A stretch of DNA of 64,000 nucleotides from Argopecten irradians (lineage: Eukaryota > Mollusca > Bivalvia > Pectinida > Pectinidae). Below are positions 50,701 through 61,000 of this stretch, piece by piece (position 1 is the stretch's first letter; each line of letters begins with the position of its first letter). The notes beneath the pieces are model-generated. The model saw nothing but the letters and a program-made list of their open reading frames with translations, was not told the origin of the DNA and searched no databases. The DNA is taken from assembly GCF_041381155.1 (NCBI RefSeq), contig NC_091134.1:68056469-68120468 (forward strand), in the 5' to 3' direction. Made by a program: the position numbers and the translations under genes.

Positions 50701-52979
50701 ACGCAGTTCACACTGAGAAAAATAGGATATATACATGCTTGATATGTTGTAATTATTAGATAAAGACATGATAGGACTTGTTTAACAAAGGCTGTACATG
50801 TTTGGTTTACAGTGCGGGGGTCAGAAGTGTGATGGTACTTCTGCCCATTTTAGGAATCACGTGGCTGTTTGGAATCATCTCTATCAACAACGACCTACTC
50901 GCCTTCCAGTACCTGTTTGCTGTTACTAATTCATTACAGGTTACTTACATTTATTTCTATTTGTATTACATAATCCATCGTTAGAATTTTTTCACCAACC
51001 TATTTGTTTGATGATGAGTAAATATTTCTCTTTACTATTTTTGAATTCATTTTCTCTATAACAGACCTGTACTGTGCGGATCGTGGTTAACTTTTATTGT
51101 GTCTTCTTCTATCAATAGAAAGTCTTCATAGTTATTTATCCCGTTAATAAGATTATATGGAGGTATAGCATTTGGTCGTTTGTTATACGCATGGCAATGG
51201 CACCATGTTGTAAATGTAGATTTACTATCATCATCATAGTTAGTTATCCTGTTAATAAGCATGTTTTCTTTTGCAGGGATTTTTCATATTTCTGTTTTAC
51301 TGTATTTTCAATCAGCCGGTGAGTTGAAAATAATTTTTCTTTCTTTCTAAATTTAATTAAGCGAAAAACATGTATGATTTGGTAAGATATTAAATTTGTT
51401 TATCTAGCCGTATCAGAAACAAACAAGCAATATTTACATTGTTACAACTATACACCTAAACTAATATATTGTATACTTCTTCTTTTAAAACATCATTGCA
51501 ATATGGGCAAATTTTACCAAAAAATGTCACCAACGCTAACATTAATTCCACAGGTCCGAAAAGCATTAGAGAAAAAGATTAAACGGTTTGAATCAAGGAC
51601 CCAATCATCTAGGACTGGAAGTAAATTACAGGTAAGCGTTTCGGTATAAGACTGGAAATAAATTACAGGTAAACATTGTTATTTGAACTATTTCAATAAA
51701 ATGGTTTATGTTTGAAAGAAACGCAATCTTTAATATCAACGGAATTGATTACTTCTTTTGAGTTTTGTTTGCAGGTGTGTGTTTTGTGTTAACTAATCAA
51801 CATATTCATATAAAATATAAATATTGCATTGATGTTTCGACAGATGCTGAAAACGAATTCCAGTGATAGCAGTAAGTTAAAAGGTACATCTCTGTTGTTG
51901 GTAAAAGCTCTTTTATAGATCATGATTGGAGCATACCATATCTTCCTTGTATTAATAACCTGTTTCTCTAATACCTGTGTGTAAAATGTATATAAAGAAG
52001 AGACCGAACCGTTTTTATATAACTATTTTATATACAGATGTACAGTTATATTATATAATTATTACTAATCTGTTTGCATGTGTAGTTACAGATGACGAAA
52101 TAAGACTTGATGATTTCCATATCCCGAGATTACGGCTTCCTCCCCCATCAATGGATCAGCGTGGTGAAGATGGACAGCAAGTACGTTTATGTGTTTCGTG
52201 AATGACACTATCCCATATATTACAGATACATTATCGTAATAATGAATAATGGTCTTTTTCATTATTAACATAATAAATTGCATTCAATAATATTCATTGT
52301 CTTTATAATAGTACAAGAGCAATATCCCCGACATTTTTGACTGTTCACTACCTTTGCAGAAAAGGCAGAAAAACGTTACCTTTGAAATTAAGATATAAAG
52401 GGAGAATGTTTATTGTTATAACAAGATGGTATAAATATGAAAAATGTAAAATTAACCTTTTGCCAAAATGAAAATGAATCATTATATATAAATTAAGTAT
52501 TTTTTTACGTTATTATATTTTATTTCCATAAAAAAAAGACAAATTAATTTTTTTTATAAAAACAATATTGATGATGAAACGGTTCACTGCTTATTATAAA
52601 AAAGACACGAAAAACATATCACATAAAAAGTTAATTAGTAGCAGCACAATAAAAAATTCTTATTTCGTTGCATTTAAGACTAAGTCGATTCTTGGTTTAT
52701 TTTTTATTCTATAATTTTCTCTAAAAATAACACTACAAAAGGATGTTAATCTATATCTCAACATATTGTTATGTACATGTATACATATGGTAATATTGAT
52801 CCTGACCTATGTAGATAAACCTATAAGATATGAAAAGTAAGATAACCGATTGTATCTCCTTTGCTCCTCGTTTTCAGATTTTACCGTCTAGACAGTATTC
52901 GTCATCATCATCCTGGTATGATAACGACCAGTATGGTTCCCGTTTATTGAAAAGTAATCCGGACGGAAAACAGTTTTGA
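35641..52979 (+). CDS. Receptor unit B: mucin-stalk adhesion GPCR (Ig, HormR, GAIN, GPS, 7TM), 26 exons
   Basis: This is a cell-surface adhesion G-protein-coupled receptor. Exons are 35641?-35713 (noncoding), 36424-39351, 39651-39881, 40418-40624, 41465-41605, 41904-42002, 42174-42268, 42794-43003, 43250-43330, 43841-43958, 44229-44330, 45384-45453, 45677-45785, 46217-46263, 46764-46866, 47406-47500, 47804-47906, 48120-48270, 48666-48735, 49061-49127, 49535-49620, 50813-50939, 51277-51318, 51554-51631, 51844-51883, 52086-52180 and 52878-52979. The last 25 are joined by consistent phases and give 889 residues after the stalk. The order is signal peptide, mucin stalk, Ig-like region, hormone-receptor domain, GAIN, GPS, seven helices, tail. 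The weakest junction is the donor at 43330 (GTGGGT). The reading frame is broken once, within the stalk repeats near 37905. Confidence 0.94.
35714..36423. other. Unit B intron 1
   Basis: AT-rich, no recognised repeat or exon. The branch region and acceptor TCTTTGTTTGCAG lead into the mucin exon. Confidence 0.5.
36424..39351 (+). CDS. Unit B exon 2: signal peptide and Ser/Thr-rich mucin stalk
   Basis: The ATG at 36439 starts MYHNLLLRLLVLWTSHIVIL, a signal peptide ending before SESSTST. Some 290 residues of Ser/Thr-rich sequence follow (to about 37323). Next come about 31 copies of a 17-residue repeat, STAASTSWTQNTTDLYS, then about 140 more Ser/Thr-rich residues ending LETTTQ plus one base at donor GTAGGT, phase 1. 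Each repeat has one Trp and one NTT sequon, with Gln/Lys and Ala/Glu as alternating choices. One repeat near 37893-37925 is 10 nt short, so the frame changes there; upstream and downstream frames are each open for their full lengths. Heavy O- and N-glycosylation is expected. Confidence 0.9.
37324..38920 (+). repeat. 51-bp coding minisatellite (about 31 copies)
   Basis: Unit: TCTACAGCGGCATCAACCTC, TTGGACTCAAAACACTACAG, ATCTGTATTCA. The period is 51 bp, a multiple of 3, so it is stable in frame apart from one shortened unit. Copies alternate ACTCAA (Gln) and ACTAAA (Lys), and GCATCA and GAATCT. Confidence 0.95.
39651..41605 (+). CDS. Unit B exons 3-5: Ig-like region
   Basis: Three phase 1-1 exons (39651-39881, 40418-40624, 41465-41605). 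The first reads GCLTFSHNNGKSYKKEEESN, then LTLICEFNTSGNCDTIRWKI. The second has NISCHLGNGNITFDISVQPL and a new strand pair, NRVDLVCNISNADKINITGW. The third closes with NGIYQCKLC, the Y-x-C motif of Ig folds. Together they make about two Ig-like domains with many N-glycosylation sequons. The first is clearly paralogous to the unit C exon at 63231-63470. Confidence 0.88.
39882..41464. other. Introns between the Ig exons
   Basis: Two AT-rich introns (39882-40417 and 40625-41464). Short open frames here show no family similarity. Nothing else was recognised. Confidence 0.5.
41904..42268 (+). CDS. Unit B exons 6-7: hormone-receptor (HormR) domain
   Basis: Exons 41904-42002 and 42174-42268 encode AKCGAGTDSGIHWEDTPAGF, QLEKKCPESNSG, then TATRKCDTNGKWENTNMIYC. 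The pattern W..TPAG....KCP....G.A.R.C...G.W......C is the HormR motif found in latrophilins and other adhesion GPCRs just before the GAIN domain. Confidence 0.9.
42379..42454. mobile_element. 76-bp hairpin element in a unit B intron
   Basis: Inverted repeat arms GGTACATATGGTGTTAAATC (42379-42398) and GATATAACACCATATGAACC (42435-42454) match at 18 of 20 positions. It is a tiny MITE-like foldback. Confidence 0.65.
42604..42641. other. Short hairpin in a unit B intron
   Basis: TTGACTCGGTGTTTC and GAAATACCGAGTCAA can pair over 15 bp with one G-T pair and an 8-nt loop. Function unknown. Confidence 0.5.
42794..46866 (+). CDS. Unit B exons 8-15: GAIN domain and GPS
   Basis: The GAIN alpha-helical part starts IKDLEGLPDEEKKEEIGGVL and continues LRATNEALTSMVNIINNSSI, NFVGIIDDMLSV and TLLTTVETFGVSVAKSLLPG. 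The beta part includes GNVTFTAALYKTMGTLL and STDVTSEVLALSVPG. It ends in the GPS: CVFWN, then WDSGGCRWKNGSCNCTHLTN and FAVIMSP. Autoproteolysis would cut HL|T, leaving the tethered agonist TNFAVIM. All GPS cysteines and the tryptophans are present, so cleavage competence is likely. Confidence 0.95.
44331..45383. other. Largest GAIN-region intron, with a palindrome patch
   Basis: About 44450-45085 contains CTACCCCATCAGACAGAGAT and a later ACCCTCGGTTAGACAAT stretch, resembling parts of an interspersed repeat. The palindrome patch at 45085-45300 follows. Confidence 0.45.
45085..45300. repeat. Patch of short palindromes (TTCACGTGAA theme)
   Basis: Variants of AATTTCACGTGAATTT occur about every 15-20 bp. 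Four keep the exact CACGTG hexamer and others have CATGTG. The design resembles the 28540-28880 patch but uses a different core word. Confidence 0.7.
47406..51318 (+). CDS. Unit B exons 16-23: seven-transmembrane region
   Basis: Helix 1 is DAYVLRIISFVGCILSVIST. Helix 2 is LLLNLCTALTFAYVLFLAGI. Helix 3 starts VMCTTMAALLHYFFLSTFCL. Helix 4 is KLKWLLLVGWGLPLVIVGIT, with the family GWGLP motif. The second extracellular loop and helix 5 contain YCWLTLSNGVIYSFVGPAVC. The third intracellular loop is SSKLIATKTEKQKIL. Helix 6 is VMVLLPILGITWLFGI and helix 7 LLAFQYLFAVTNSLQGFFIF. Conserved Cys in helix 3 and loop 2, W-L...GP and LLP.LG.TWLFG mark family B2/adhesion receptors. Confidence 0.96.
48047..48146 (+). 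repeat. Tandem duplication of a 3' splice site and exon start
   Basis: ATTTAACAGGTC, then CTGTGCACGACTCCGGCTGC, at 48061-48096 is repeated 50 bp later as the real acceptor and start of the helix-3 exon (48111-48146, GTCATGTGCACGACTATGGC). The upstream copy ends without the rest of the exon. Confidence 0.85.
49621..50812. other. Long intron between helix-5 and helix-6 exons
   Basis: It is pyrimidine-rich between about 50150 and 50640. A segment at about 50029-50089 is flanked by a TTGTAG acceptor and a GTACGT donor and reads SKDFLTENGVVFRPKIIVGR. It is 61 nt long, so including it would shift the frame. Confidence 0.45.
51554..52979 (+). CDS. Unit B exons 24-27: cytoplasmic tail and stop
   Basis: Exons 51554-51631, 51844-51883, 52086-52180 and 52878-52979. 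The tail starts VRKALEKKIKRFESRTQSSR, continues TDDEIRLDDFHIPRLRLPPP and ends YGSRLLKSNPDGKQF. It is Ser/Arg-rich, about 105 residues, with no evident PDZ-binding end. Confidence 0.9.
51610..51672 (+). repeat. Tandem duplication of an exon end and 5' splice site
   Basis: GGACTGGAAGTAAATTACAG|GTAAGC (donor at 51632) is followed 40 bp later by GACTGGAAATAAATTACAG|GTAAAC. Using the second donor would insert an in-frame stop (VSVSV and stop). Confidence 0.85.
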
Positions 52980-55900
52980 CAATGCAAGTTAATAAGCATG
53001 GATTTGAGTATGATGTTTCATCACCTGGTTATGACAAGTGTCTCCAAGGAAGTCGGTAGCCATTTTATCTCTGCTTGAATGCTACTGTTCTGATCGACCT
53101 CTATACATGTAAAGCACATACGAGTATATTGATACACGTGCGGGGAAATTAAGTCACCTGATAGTTTCATGAATGTGACTATTGTCAGTTAAATACCTAG
53201 ATATGTCAAGTAAAAGCTAACGAACAGTAAAAAACAATATCTACCAGGTACATTATAATGGGTGAGTTCGAGCGCTGACTCATGACTATAGTCATGCTGT
53301 TCTATTTAATATTGACATTGCACTGAGGATAATAACAATTTGCAGATCTCATAAAGTTTGACGATCATTGTGGTGCTATTTTTGCTGTTGCCAGAAAATG
53401 ATAGAATGCTGATTATGATGCGATTGAATGGTTTGTTTGATTGATGAAATATATTAAAATTGGTAAAATACGAAAGTTAACTATGCTTTTCAGCTAAATT
53501 CCATTCTTCACACTGTCAGCTCAAGTTTAGGAGCAATGTTTTATTCGTATGGAGGATTATGGGTAAAACTCACCGTGGATATGAAGCTTTGCTGTAAGAT
53601 CCTTATATTGCTAAGCGGTTCAAACTCTCTTGTGGTTCCGATGTGATTCCGATGAACGTATATCCGGCAGAAGTTTAATGATATCTCTCTAATTTCCAAT
53701 GTTCAAGTGATTTCGAAGAGTTACAGTAATTTGATTTCTTTTACTTTACTAACTTATTTATTACATTCTATTTGCTAATACAATGATTGATCCCATATTG
53801 TTTTAAAACCATTTTAAAGTGAATAGTCGGGCAAAGAAAACCAGTCTAAATGCGTTCATTGGCCTTCCAAAAGTTCTCACATATTAATACGACTGTCAAG
53901 TTCTGCATAGTTTCCCAGTTCTGACCATTAAAGTAAAGAAAAGTTGAAAGCATTGAAAGCGAGGCTGTGTGGAAATGTAACCACGGACATAGTGTGCCGG
54001 GAGGAAGTTTTAGAATTCCCATACTTTAAATTAATTTCTTCGTACGCAGACAGATTTTGACGAGAGATTTTTATTTTTCCATTTCATAAGAAATTATACT
54101 GGATACATTCACACCATTTTTACCGACTTTAGCCATCCTTGCCCGACTGTTCACTTTAAGCTTCAGAAATATGTTTTCGCGTTTTATTTCAACCTTTTGG
54201 TAAAATATATAGTTTTTGTGGTGTTGAAATGATACACTCTCTCTTCCAAATTCCAGAATAACCAGTTCACCACAAACGGAATATATGGTATGGAAATACC
54301 ATTTTTTTCTACTCAAATGGGAGAGTAAAGATAGAGTGTGACATTATGACAAAAAAGTTAAGTCTGCTCAGTTATCTCCATAAAATTCACTTTTGGTATG
54401 CATTAATATATTTGTATTTGGTTGCTAAAACATCATGCTGTGCCCTTTAAGGTCTTGCCTTCTCTGATATTAAACATCATACACTAGTTCCGAGCCAGAT
54501 AGGTTTTTTTTAAGTTTCCCACCCAAACTTATCGAACCAAAGATTGTTTAACCCTTATACCATACCGATTATGAAATCAACATGTAACATTTTTTCAACT
54601 GGGATGAACATTCGGTTACAACGTCATCAAGATGGCGGATAAATACTTTTTCTTTTTTTTTATCATGGGTATGTAAATGACGAGTATGATGTTTTAATAA
54701 CAGAAATGATAGATGAAAAAAACCCAAGAAAAACCAAGAATATGGCAAAATGTCAAAATGGCAGTCAATTAAAATATTTTCTGAAGTAAAAGGAAAACGA
54801 AGTATTTCAATTATTTTAGTGGCCAAGTGAGAATTTGAATAATTCTGTTACTCAGAGTATTTAATGTAAATGTCAATAATCTAATAGTAACAAGGAAGCT
54901 GTAATGTATGATCAGTGCATAATCTGTAAAATCTTTTCGACCTCAGTCGATAAATTAATGATTCTGTAGTTTGTCTCCCTTTTTAAGACCCTAACTGTTT
55001 CCTGATTACACCTAAACAATACTGATAAAAAAATAAAGAATTGACCTAATATATATTGCACTGCTTGTGAACAGTCTATACCATACTGGTGTCGAAGGTA
55101 TCAACACATTCACACCGCGACTATCCCATGATTCCTTTATAATGTTTTACTAAAAATGTAAACAAATCGTGATATCTCCAAAATCATATCATGTTTACAA
55201 AATTAATATTTCCTAAACCTTCTGAATAAAAACATAATAATAATAAATATATTACTTAAAAGTCATGATAGGCCATAATAATTACCAAAACGATTCCTAG
55301 ATTGTTGACAATTCCAATCACAAAAAGTTTCCTAGTTACGAAAATCACATAGAACACTTACATGTAGAACAACATACATGACATACCACTCGAAATTGAT
55401 GAAATATCCTCGACCATCCCTACCGGAAAATTCCACTGAGAGATATCCCAAGACGTACCCACACCGGGCCTCCTAAAACAGAAGTGAGAATCTAAGCCCT
55501 GAGACGCACGGACCTATATACTGGAAAAGTCGTAAAAACACGCAAGATTATGCTATTGCATGCTTATTGCTGGGAAACCTTGCTCACGCCATTTGAAACA
55601 TTTGTATAAACAGAATAAACCGAAGTTGACCTACAAAATTTGTTACAACTCGCATACATTGTGTAATTACATCAGACACTCGGCAACACAAGACTGTACT
55701 ACAAATAGTTAATTCATGGTAACATTATTAGCATATATAGCCAGTATAGAAATATAGACATAATTTAAACTTATGCATGTAATGTTGCCTCAATACAATA
55801 TATGTGATGTTTTCTGGTGTTGTTAAGTGATCCAATGTGCTATCGTCATAAACTTCCTAAAATATCCGTGCATCATATTGTACATACCACACATAAGTGT

Positions 55901-56020
55901 CCTTCACATTTACACCCTACGTAACCCTTTTCTCTCATACCTACACCTGTGCTACTGGCTAATCTAGGGCAATACACTCATGTCGCCTGAAGCTGTATTG
56001 CAAGACTACCCATGCAAATA
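52980..56020. other. Unit B 3' flank and intergenic DNA
   Basis: AT-rich DNA after the stop, presumably 3' untranslated at first. No unambiguous polyadenylation site was fixed. Open frames here (for example on the minus strand around 54071-54316) look random. No repeat family was recognised. Confidence 0.5.
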
Positions 56021-56027
56021 AGTCCCA

Positions 56028-56350
56028 TGACGTCACAGCGTTTACAAAATTACTATTTTTTCGATACAATTTAAACATTTTTTTTCCACAAATTAGGCTG
56101 TATTTACTTTAAACGATACAAACGACGGGATTTGCTTTGAAAATATCACCCAATTTTCATGTATGGAGACTTGACTTCCGGTCGCTTTTTTCGAATTTAT
56201 ATCAAAATGTCGGAACCTCCTAGTAAGAAATTATAATAAAATATGGAGGTATAAGAGAAAAATACTCTTTCATACGTGGATATGAAGGATATGGAAATTC
56301 TACCATCGGGATTACAAAATGTTGTAAACGTTTAAAGGTAAAACAAATAA
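56028..56350 (+). other. Promoter-like stretch with a coding-like relic
   Basis: A CRE (TGACGTCA) at about 56029 and an ETS-type ACTTCCGG at about 56173 precede ATGTCGGAACCTCCTA at 56207, which runs into GTAAGA. Downstream a frame reads YGGIREKYSFIRGYEGYGNS and TIGITKCCKRLK. It may be a dead first exon or a gene fragment; it is not recognised. Confidence 0.3.
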
Positions 56351-56589
56351 AAGTTTAAAGGTTAAAGGGGTTTACATGACATTTTGCTCCGAAAATGTAT
56401 TTATTAATCGGTTGTTTTACTTTAAATGTACACATCTCTTTGATACAATTAATTTATATATAACATTTTATAATGATATATTAAGTGAAAAGATCAAAAA
56501 GGCAAATGCGTTTTTCGGTATACCTAGAAGAAATTTCATGGATAAAAAAAATCATGCATTCCTCGGTACAAAAGTTTAGGTAGAGCGCA

Positions 56590-56900
56590 ACTGGATTCCG
56601 CAAGTTCAGATTAAGGATACCAATATGTTCGAATCGGTGTGGCGTACAGCCACGAAATGTCTTCTGGGAATTACAAAGAAAGACTCAAAATCTGAAATCT
56701 ACCAAGACTGACATGTCGAAGGATAGTAGGGGATATGATTGGACCTTTCAAAATAACGAATGGCATTTATGATAAAGCAGCACTCGACAAACAACACTCT
56801 TTCATTGTGAAGTTGTGGAACAGTCTACCTGAAAGTGTAGTACACCAGCCAACATAAACTGTTTCAAAATAGACTTGATAAAAATGGGGAAAAGCAGTTT
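56590..56900 (+). mobile_element. Degenerate LINE 3'-end fragment
   Basis: Frames include KLWNSLPESVVHQPT followed by NCFKIDLIKM. This is the WNxLPxxvv...FKxxLD signature at the end of CR1/L2-type LINE proteins, preceded by degraded sequence. Several frame breaks are present. Confidence 0.6.
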
Positions 56901-57403
56901 ACTTTAATAACATTTTATGTTCTGAATTCAATTAGTGTACTAAAAAAGTAATATATAGGCATGAAAACATCACTAGTTATTACAGGGGATGTAGTATCTT
57001 TAGTTAATGAAAAGTCATCAAGTATCTAGGTCAGTGATCGAGATATAAATATAGGTATAAATTGCAAAAAGTACAGGCATTATCGTTTTCTAATGAAAAG
57101 GTAAATTATCATTAAAAATTGAAATGAATGGTAAGGTATTTGCCCATTTTCCGTATATGTTGAGTTTACACAAAATTTTCAAGCATTTAAGATAATTACA
57201 GATGTCATTTTCCGTACAAGTTAATTTTACAAAAAAACATTTAACATATAAAAGAATTACATTTGTCGGTTACTAAAATATGATATATGTCAATTTTTCT
57301 TGTTTTTCTTTCAAATAAAGGAAGAAACTTAAAACTGATAAAAATGCTCTCTCTCTGAATATGAATGTTGATTACTTTTTAGTTCTTTCTATGGATACAA
57401 CTC

Positions 57404-57642
57404 TGGGCCTATTTGTTCAAAGGATGATTAGCTTAATCATTTGATTAATGAAATTTTCATTTCTTGTATACTGAAAAATTTGTGATTATGTCTGCACGAA
57501 AGTCAGCAAGTAAGAATCGGGTTCTTAATATTTTTTTTTTAATTTTGTAATATTTGCATTACCAGATCATTTCATCTAGATTTGAAAATTGTTGTAAAAA
57601 CTGTGATTAGCCTAATTAACTCACGAACAATAAACTGGGCCC
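57404..57642. mobile_element. 239-bp MITE with TGGGCCTA/GGGCCCAGTTT ends
   Basis: Left arm TGGGCCTATTTGTTCAAAGG then GATGATTAGCTTAATCA. The right arm complement is GGGCCCAGTTTATTGTTCG then AATTAGGCTAATCACA. The arms match imperfectly over about 40 bp, so it is older than the similar 25550-25714 element. Confidence 0.7.
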
Positions 57643-57993
57643 TGATAAACTAGATCATAATGTAACGGACACAAGAATATTGATTTTTTTCGTTGTAAAT
57701 TTTACCTATAAAACATGCATCCTTGTTATATATTTTGAAATGCAAAGACTAACCTCCTTTGATTTATAACGAGTGTAAATAGCTACAAATACACTACGGA
57801 AACATTGAAACAAAATCAAACTTTGGTCCTTTAAATACATGCAATAAATTTGACGTCGGGTAATCTGTTAAACATGATCGTACTGATAACAATATCAGAC
57901 CGCCAAAATTGTGTAGATATTGATTCACCGTTCATTTTAACAGGTACTCAAGGATTCGTTCTAGATAAGAAGACATACGTGATTGTTTCCTGG

Positions 57994-58063
57994 TCAGCCG
58001 ATTATCTTAGAGCTACTGTCGGGTGAAGGGTTTATTTAGAACAACGAAGACTTTTACCAACAG
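57994..58063 (+). promoter_or_regulatory. Unit C 5' noncoding exon
   Basis: The exon ends CTTTTACCAACAG at donor GTAAGT (58064). Homology to the unit B first exon extends upstream (GATAAGAAGACAT against GATAAAACTGATAGAC), so promoter and exon were duplicated together. Confidence 0.6.
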
Positions 58064-61000
58064 GTAAGTGTTATGAAATTCAATGTCAATGATTGTTTAA
58101 CTGCCTCTGGGTACGCAAAGTTATTAAAGATGATTTAGGAGTGTTTATCGGTCTATTGCCATGTTTGATCGAAATGAAAAATTCAAATTTAGTTTTATAC
58201 CCGGGGTATAATCAATACTTGGTGTTTGTATTACAAATGTTATAGCCAACCGGAGAAGGAAACTATATATATCTTTGCAAAGTAGTAAAGTTTCAACTTT
58301 ATCAAAGATGCTCCACCGCCGACCGAACATAAATGATATTCATCACTTGAACAATAATTGGTGTTTATATGTCTAATTAACACAGAAAATAATATATAAT
58401 AATTTATTTTGCCTTTGGTGCATGCGCAATCGTTGATTCCGTATAGGATATAGTGCCACGGATTTTTTCGGGATGCAATTAATTATTTTTCATACTTTTA
58501 ACTTTAAGAAAAATTAGAAGCTCAAACTTTTCATTGGTGATAATGGTGTAAAGTAAGTAACTTTTGTAAGTGAAGAAAAATACTACATCTTTTGCTCCTG
58601 TTTTAGATAGTGAAAAAATACCATTTGTCAGCGGTGGAGCATCTTTAATAAAACTTTTGTTTTTTCTCTTGGGGAATTATTTCAAACGTCCTGTATGTTG
58701 TCGTTATTTCACCGAAGGTACTGAAAATATCTGAAATCACGTATATATCTTCCCCTTGGTCGCTGTTTATCATAATGCATTATCAGATCGATCGGAAAAT
58801 GGTATGGATGGCGGACAGACAGTTATTATGGATTTTAAATAACTGTTGCTATTATAATGTATTGAACTATTTCAATTGTAGGTTTCTCTTGGTCTTTAGT
58901 TGTGCATATTGCATTTTATTTCGGATAAATTAGAAAACAACATGGCCGGGAGGCACCACTGATTTTTGGTTTTGAATAATAGGCTCTTTAAAGTTCTATA
59001 CTGTGACAATACACATTGGAGTTGGTCAGATAACATATTGGTTGACAGGTGGGCACATTTTATTTTGATATTCGAAGTTTCTTTTCTTTGTATCGTTTTG
59101 TATATCAAGTTTTTTTTAGTCCTTTGTTATTATCCCCCGCTTTCTCCGAACAGGGGATATTAATTTGGGTTTGTCCGTCTGTCTGTCCGTCTGTCTTTAA
59201 CACTTCGTATCTGTGCAATACATCTGTACATGTTATGCCTTAAGGGCTCGGCCAAGTTCGATCGCGACTGTCGATGGACTTTATTTAGCGGAGTTATGAC
59301 CCTTTGAATTACTAAAAAAAATATTTTCTGCCACTTCCGTACAATAACTGTAATAAATAAACCGATTTTCTTCAAACTTGGTAACAAAATTAAATGTCTT
59401 ACGAGTAAGACTTCAGTTTATTTTTTCATGTTTCAACCAAGGTAAAACATAACCTCAATGATGTTTACCTACAATATGTCCTGAAAGCGGGGGATTGAAA
59501 TTCCACGAATTTGCTTGTTTAGACTTTATTTTGAGGCTTATTGCCTAATTGTAAATAATTGTGAAGTAGAAAAGCTTGGTTCCGTTCACCAACTCTTCAT
59601 TAAAACGGTCGACTGCTTCAGTTGCACTTTGCTGGAATAGCAATAGTGCCTTCATTGTTATCCCAAACCCGTAGACATTTGTCACATTAAATTTTGATCA
59701 ATAAAATAAGTTATGCCAATTTTTCGTTTTTGGTCAAAATTCTCCATTTCCAGTTAATTTCGTCATTGGTAGGTCATAAGGGTTCAGAAATATATTGTTT
59801 CGTTACTAAATGTGATGTGTCAATCACGTCACGTCAGGCATCAAACACTCCCGATGTGAGCTTCACGTTGTAAGTCGAACCATGTCATCTGTCATGTACA
59901 TGCGCAGATAAGATAGTTCCGGGGACGGTAAAATGAATTGTGTAATTATATGATTTTATCAATATCGTTAAGTGCTAATATACATCTTACCATTCCATTG
60001 TAGAATTCCTGGCACGCGTCTACAGGTCTAATTATAAGATGATGTGTAACCCACTCCCAGTGCTACTCTTGGCCTTGTACTCAGGTACAAGCTTCTCGTC
60101 ATCTCCGCCAACACCAACCACCCCTACGAAAACTTTACCTTTAACGTCTACACACAAAACAGCAAAGTCTACTACTTCGGCTACTACTACTTCCCCATTG
60201 ATAACTAATCTTCCAACAACTACACCAACAACTACACCAACTATTACACCAACAACTACACAAACTACTACACCAACTATTACACCAACTATTACACCAA
60301 CAACTACACCAACTACTACACCAACTACTACACCAACAACTACACCAACTACTACACCAACTACTACACCAACAACTACACCAACTACTACACCAACAAC
60401 TACACCAACTACTACACCAACAACTACACCAACTACTACACCAACTACTACACCAACAACTACACCAACTACTACACCACAAACAACTACACCAACTACT
60501 ACACCAACTACTACACCAACAACTAACACACAACTACTACACCAACAACTACACCAACTACTACACCAACTACTACACCAACAACTACACCAACTACTAC
60601 ACCAACAACTACACCAACTACTACACCAACTACTACACCAACAACTACACCAACAACTACACCAACTACTACACCAAACAACAACTACACCAACTACTTC
60701 AACCACAACTACACCAACTACTACACCAACTACTACACCAACAACTACACCAACTACTACACCAACAACTACACCAACAACTTCACCAACAACTACACCA
60801 ACTACTACACCAACTACTACACCAACAACTACACCAACTATTACACCAACAACTACACCAACTACTACACCAACAACTACAACTACAACTATGCTAACAA
60901 CTAAAAAAACGCCTATGTCAACAGCTACACAAACAATTACACCAACAACTATGCTAACAACTACGCAAACAACTCCACCAACAGTTACAGCAACTACTAC

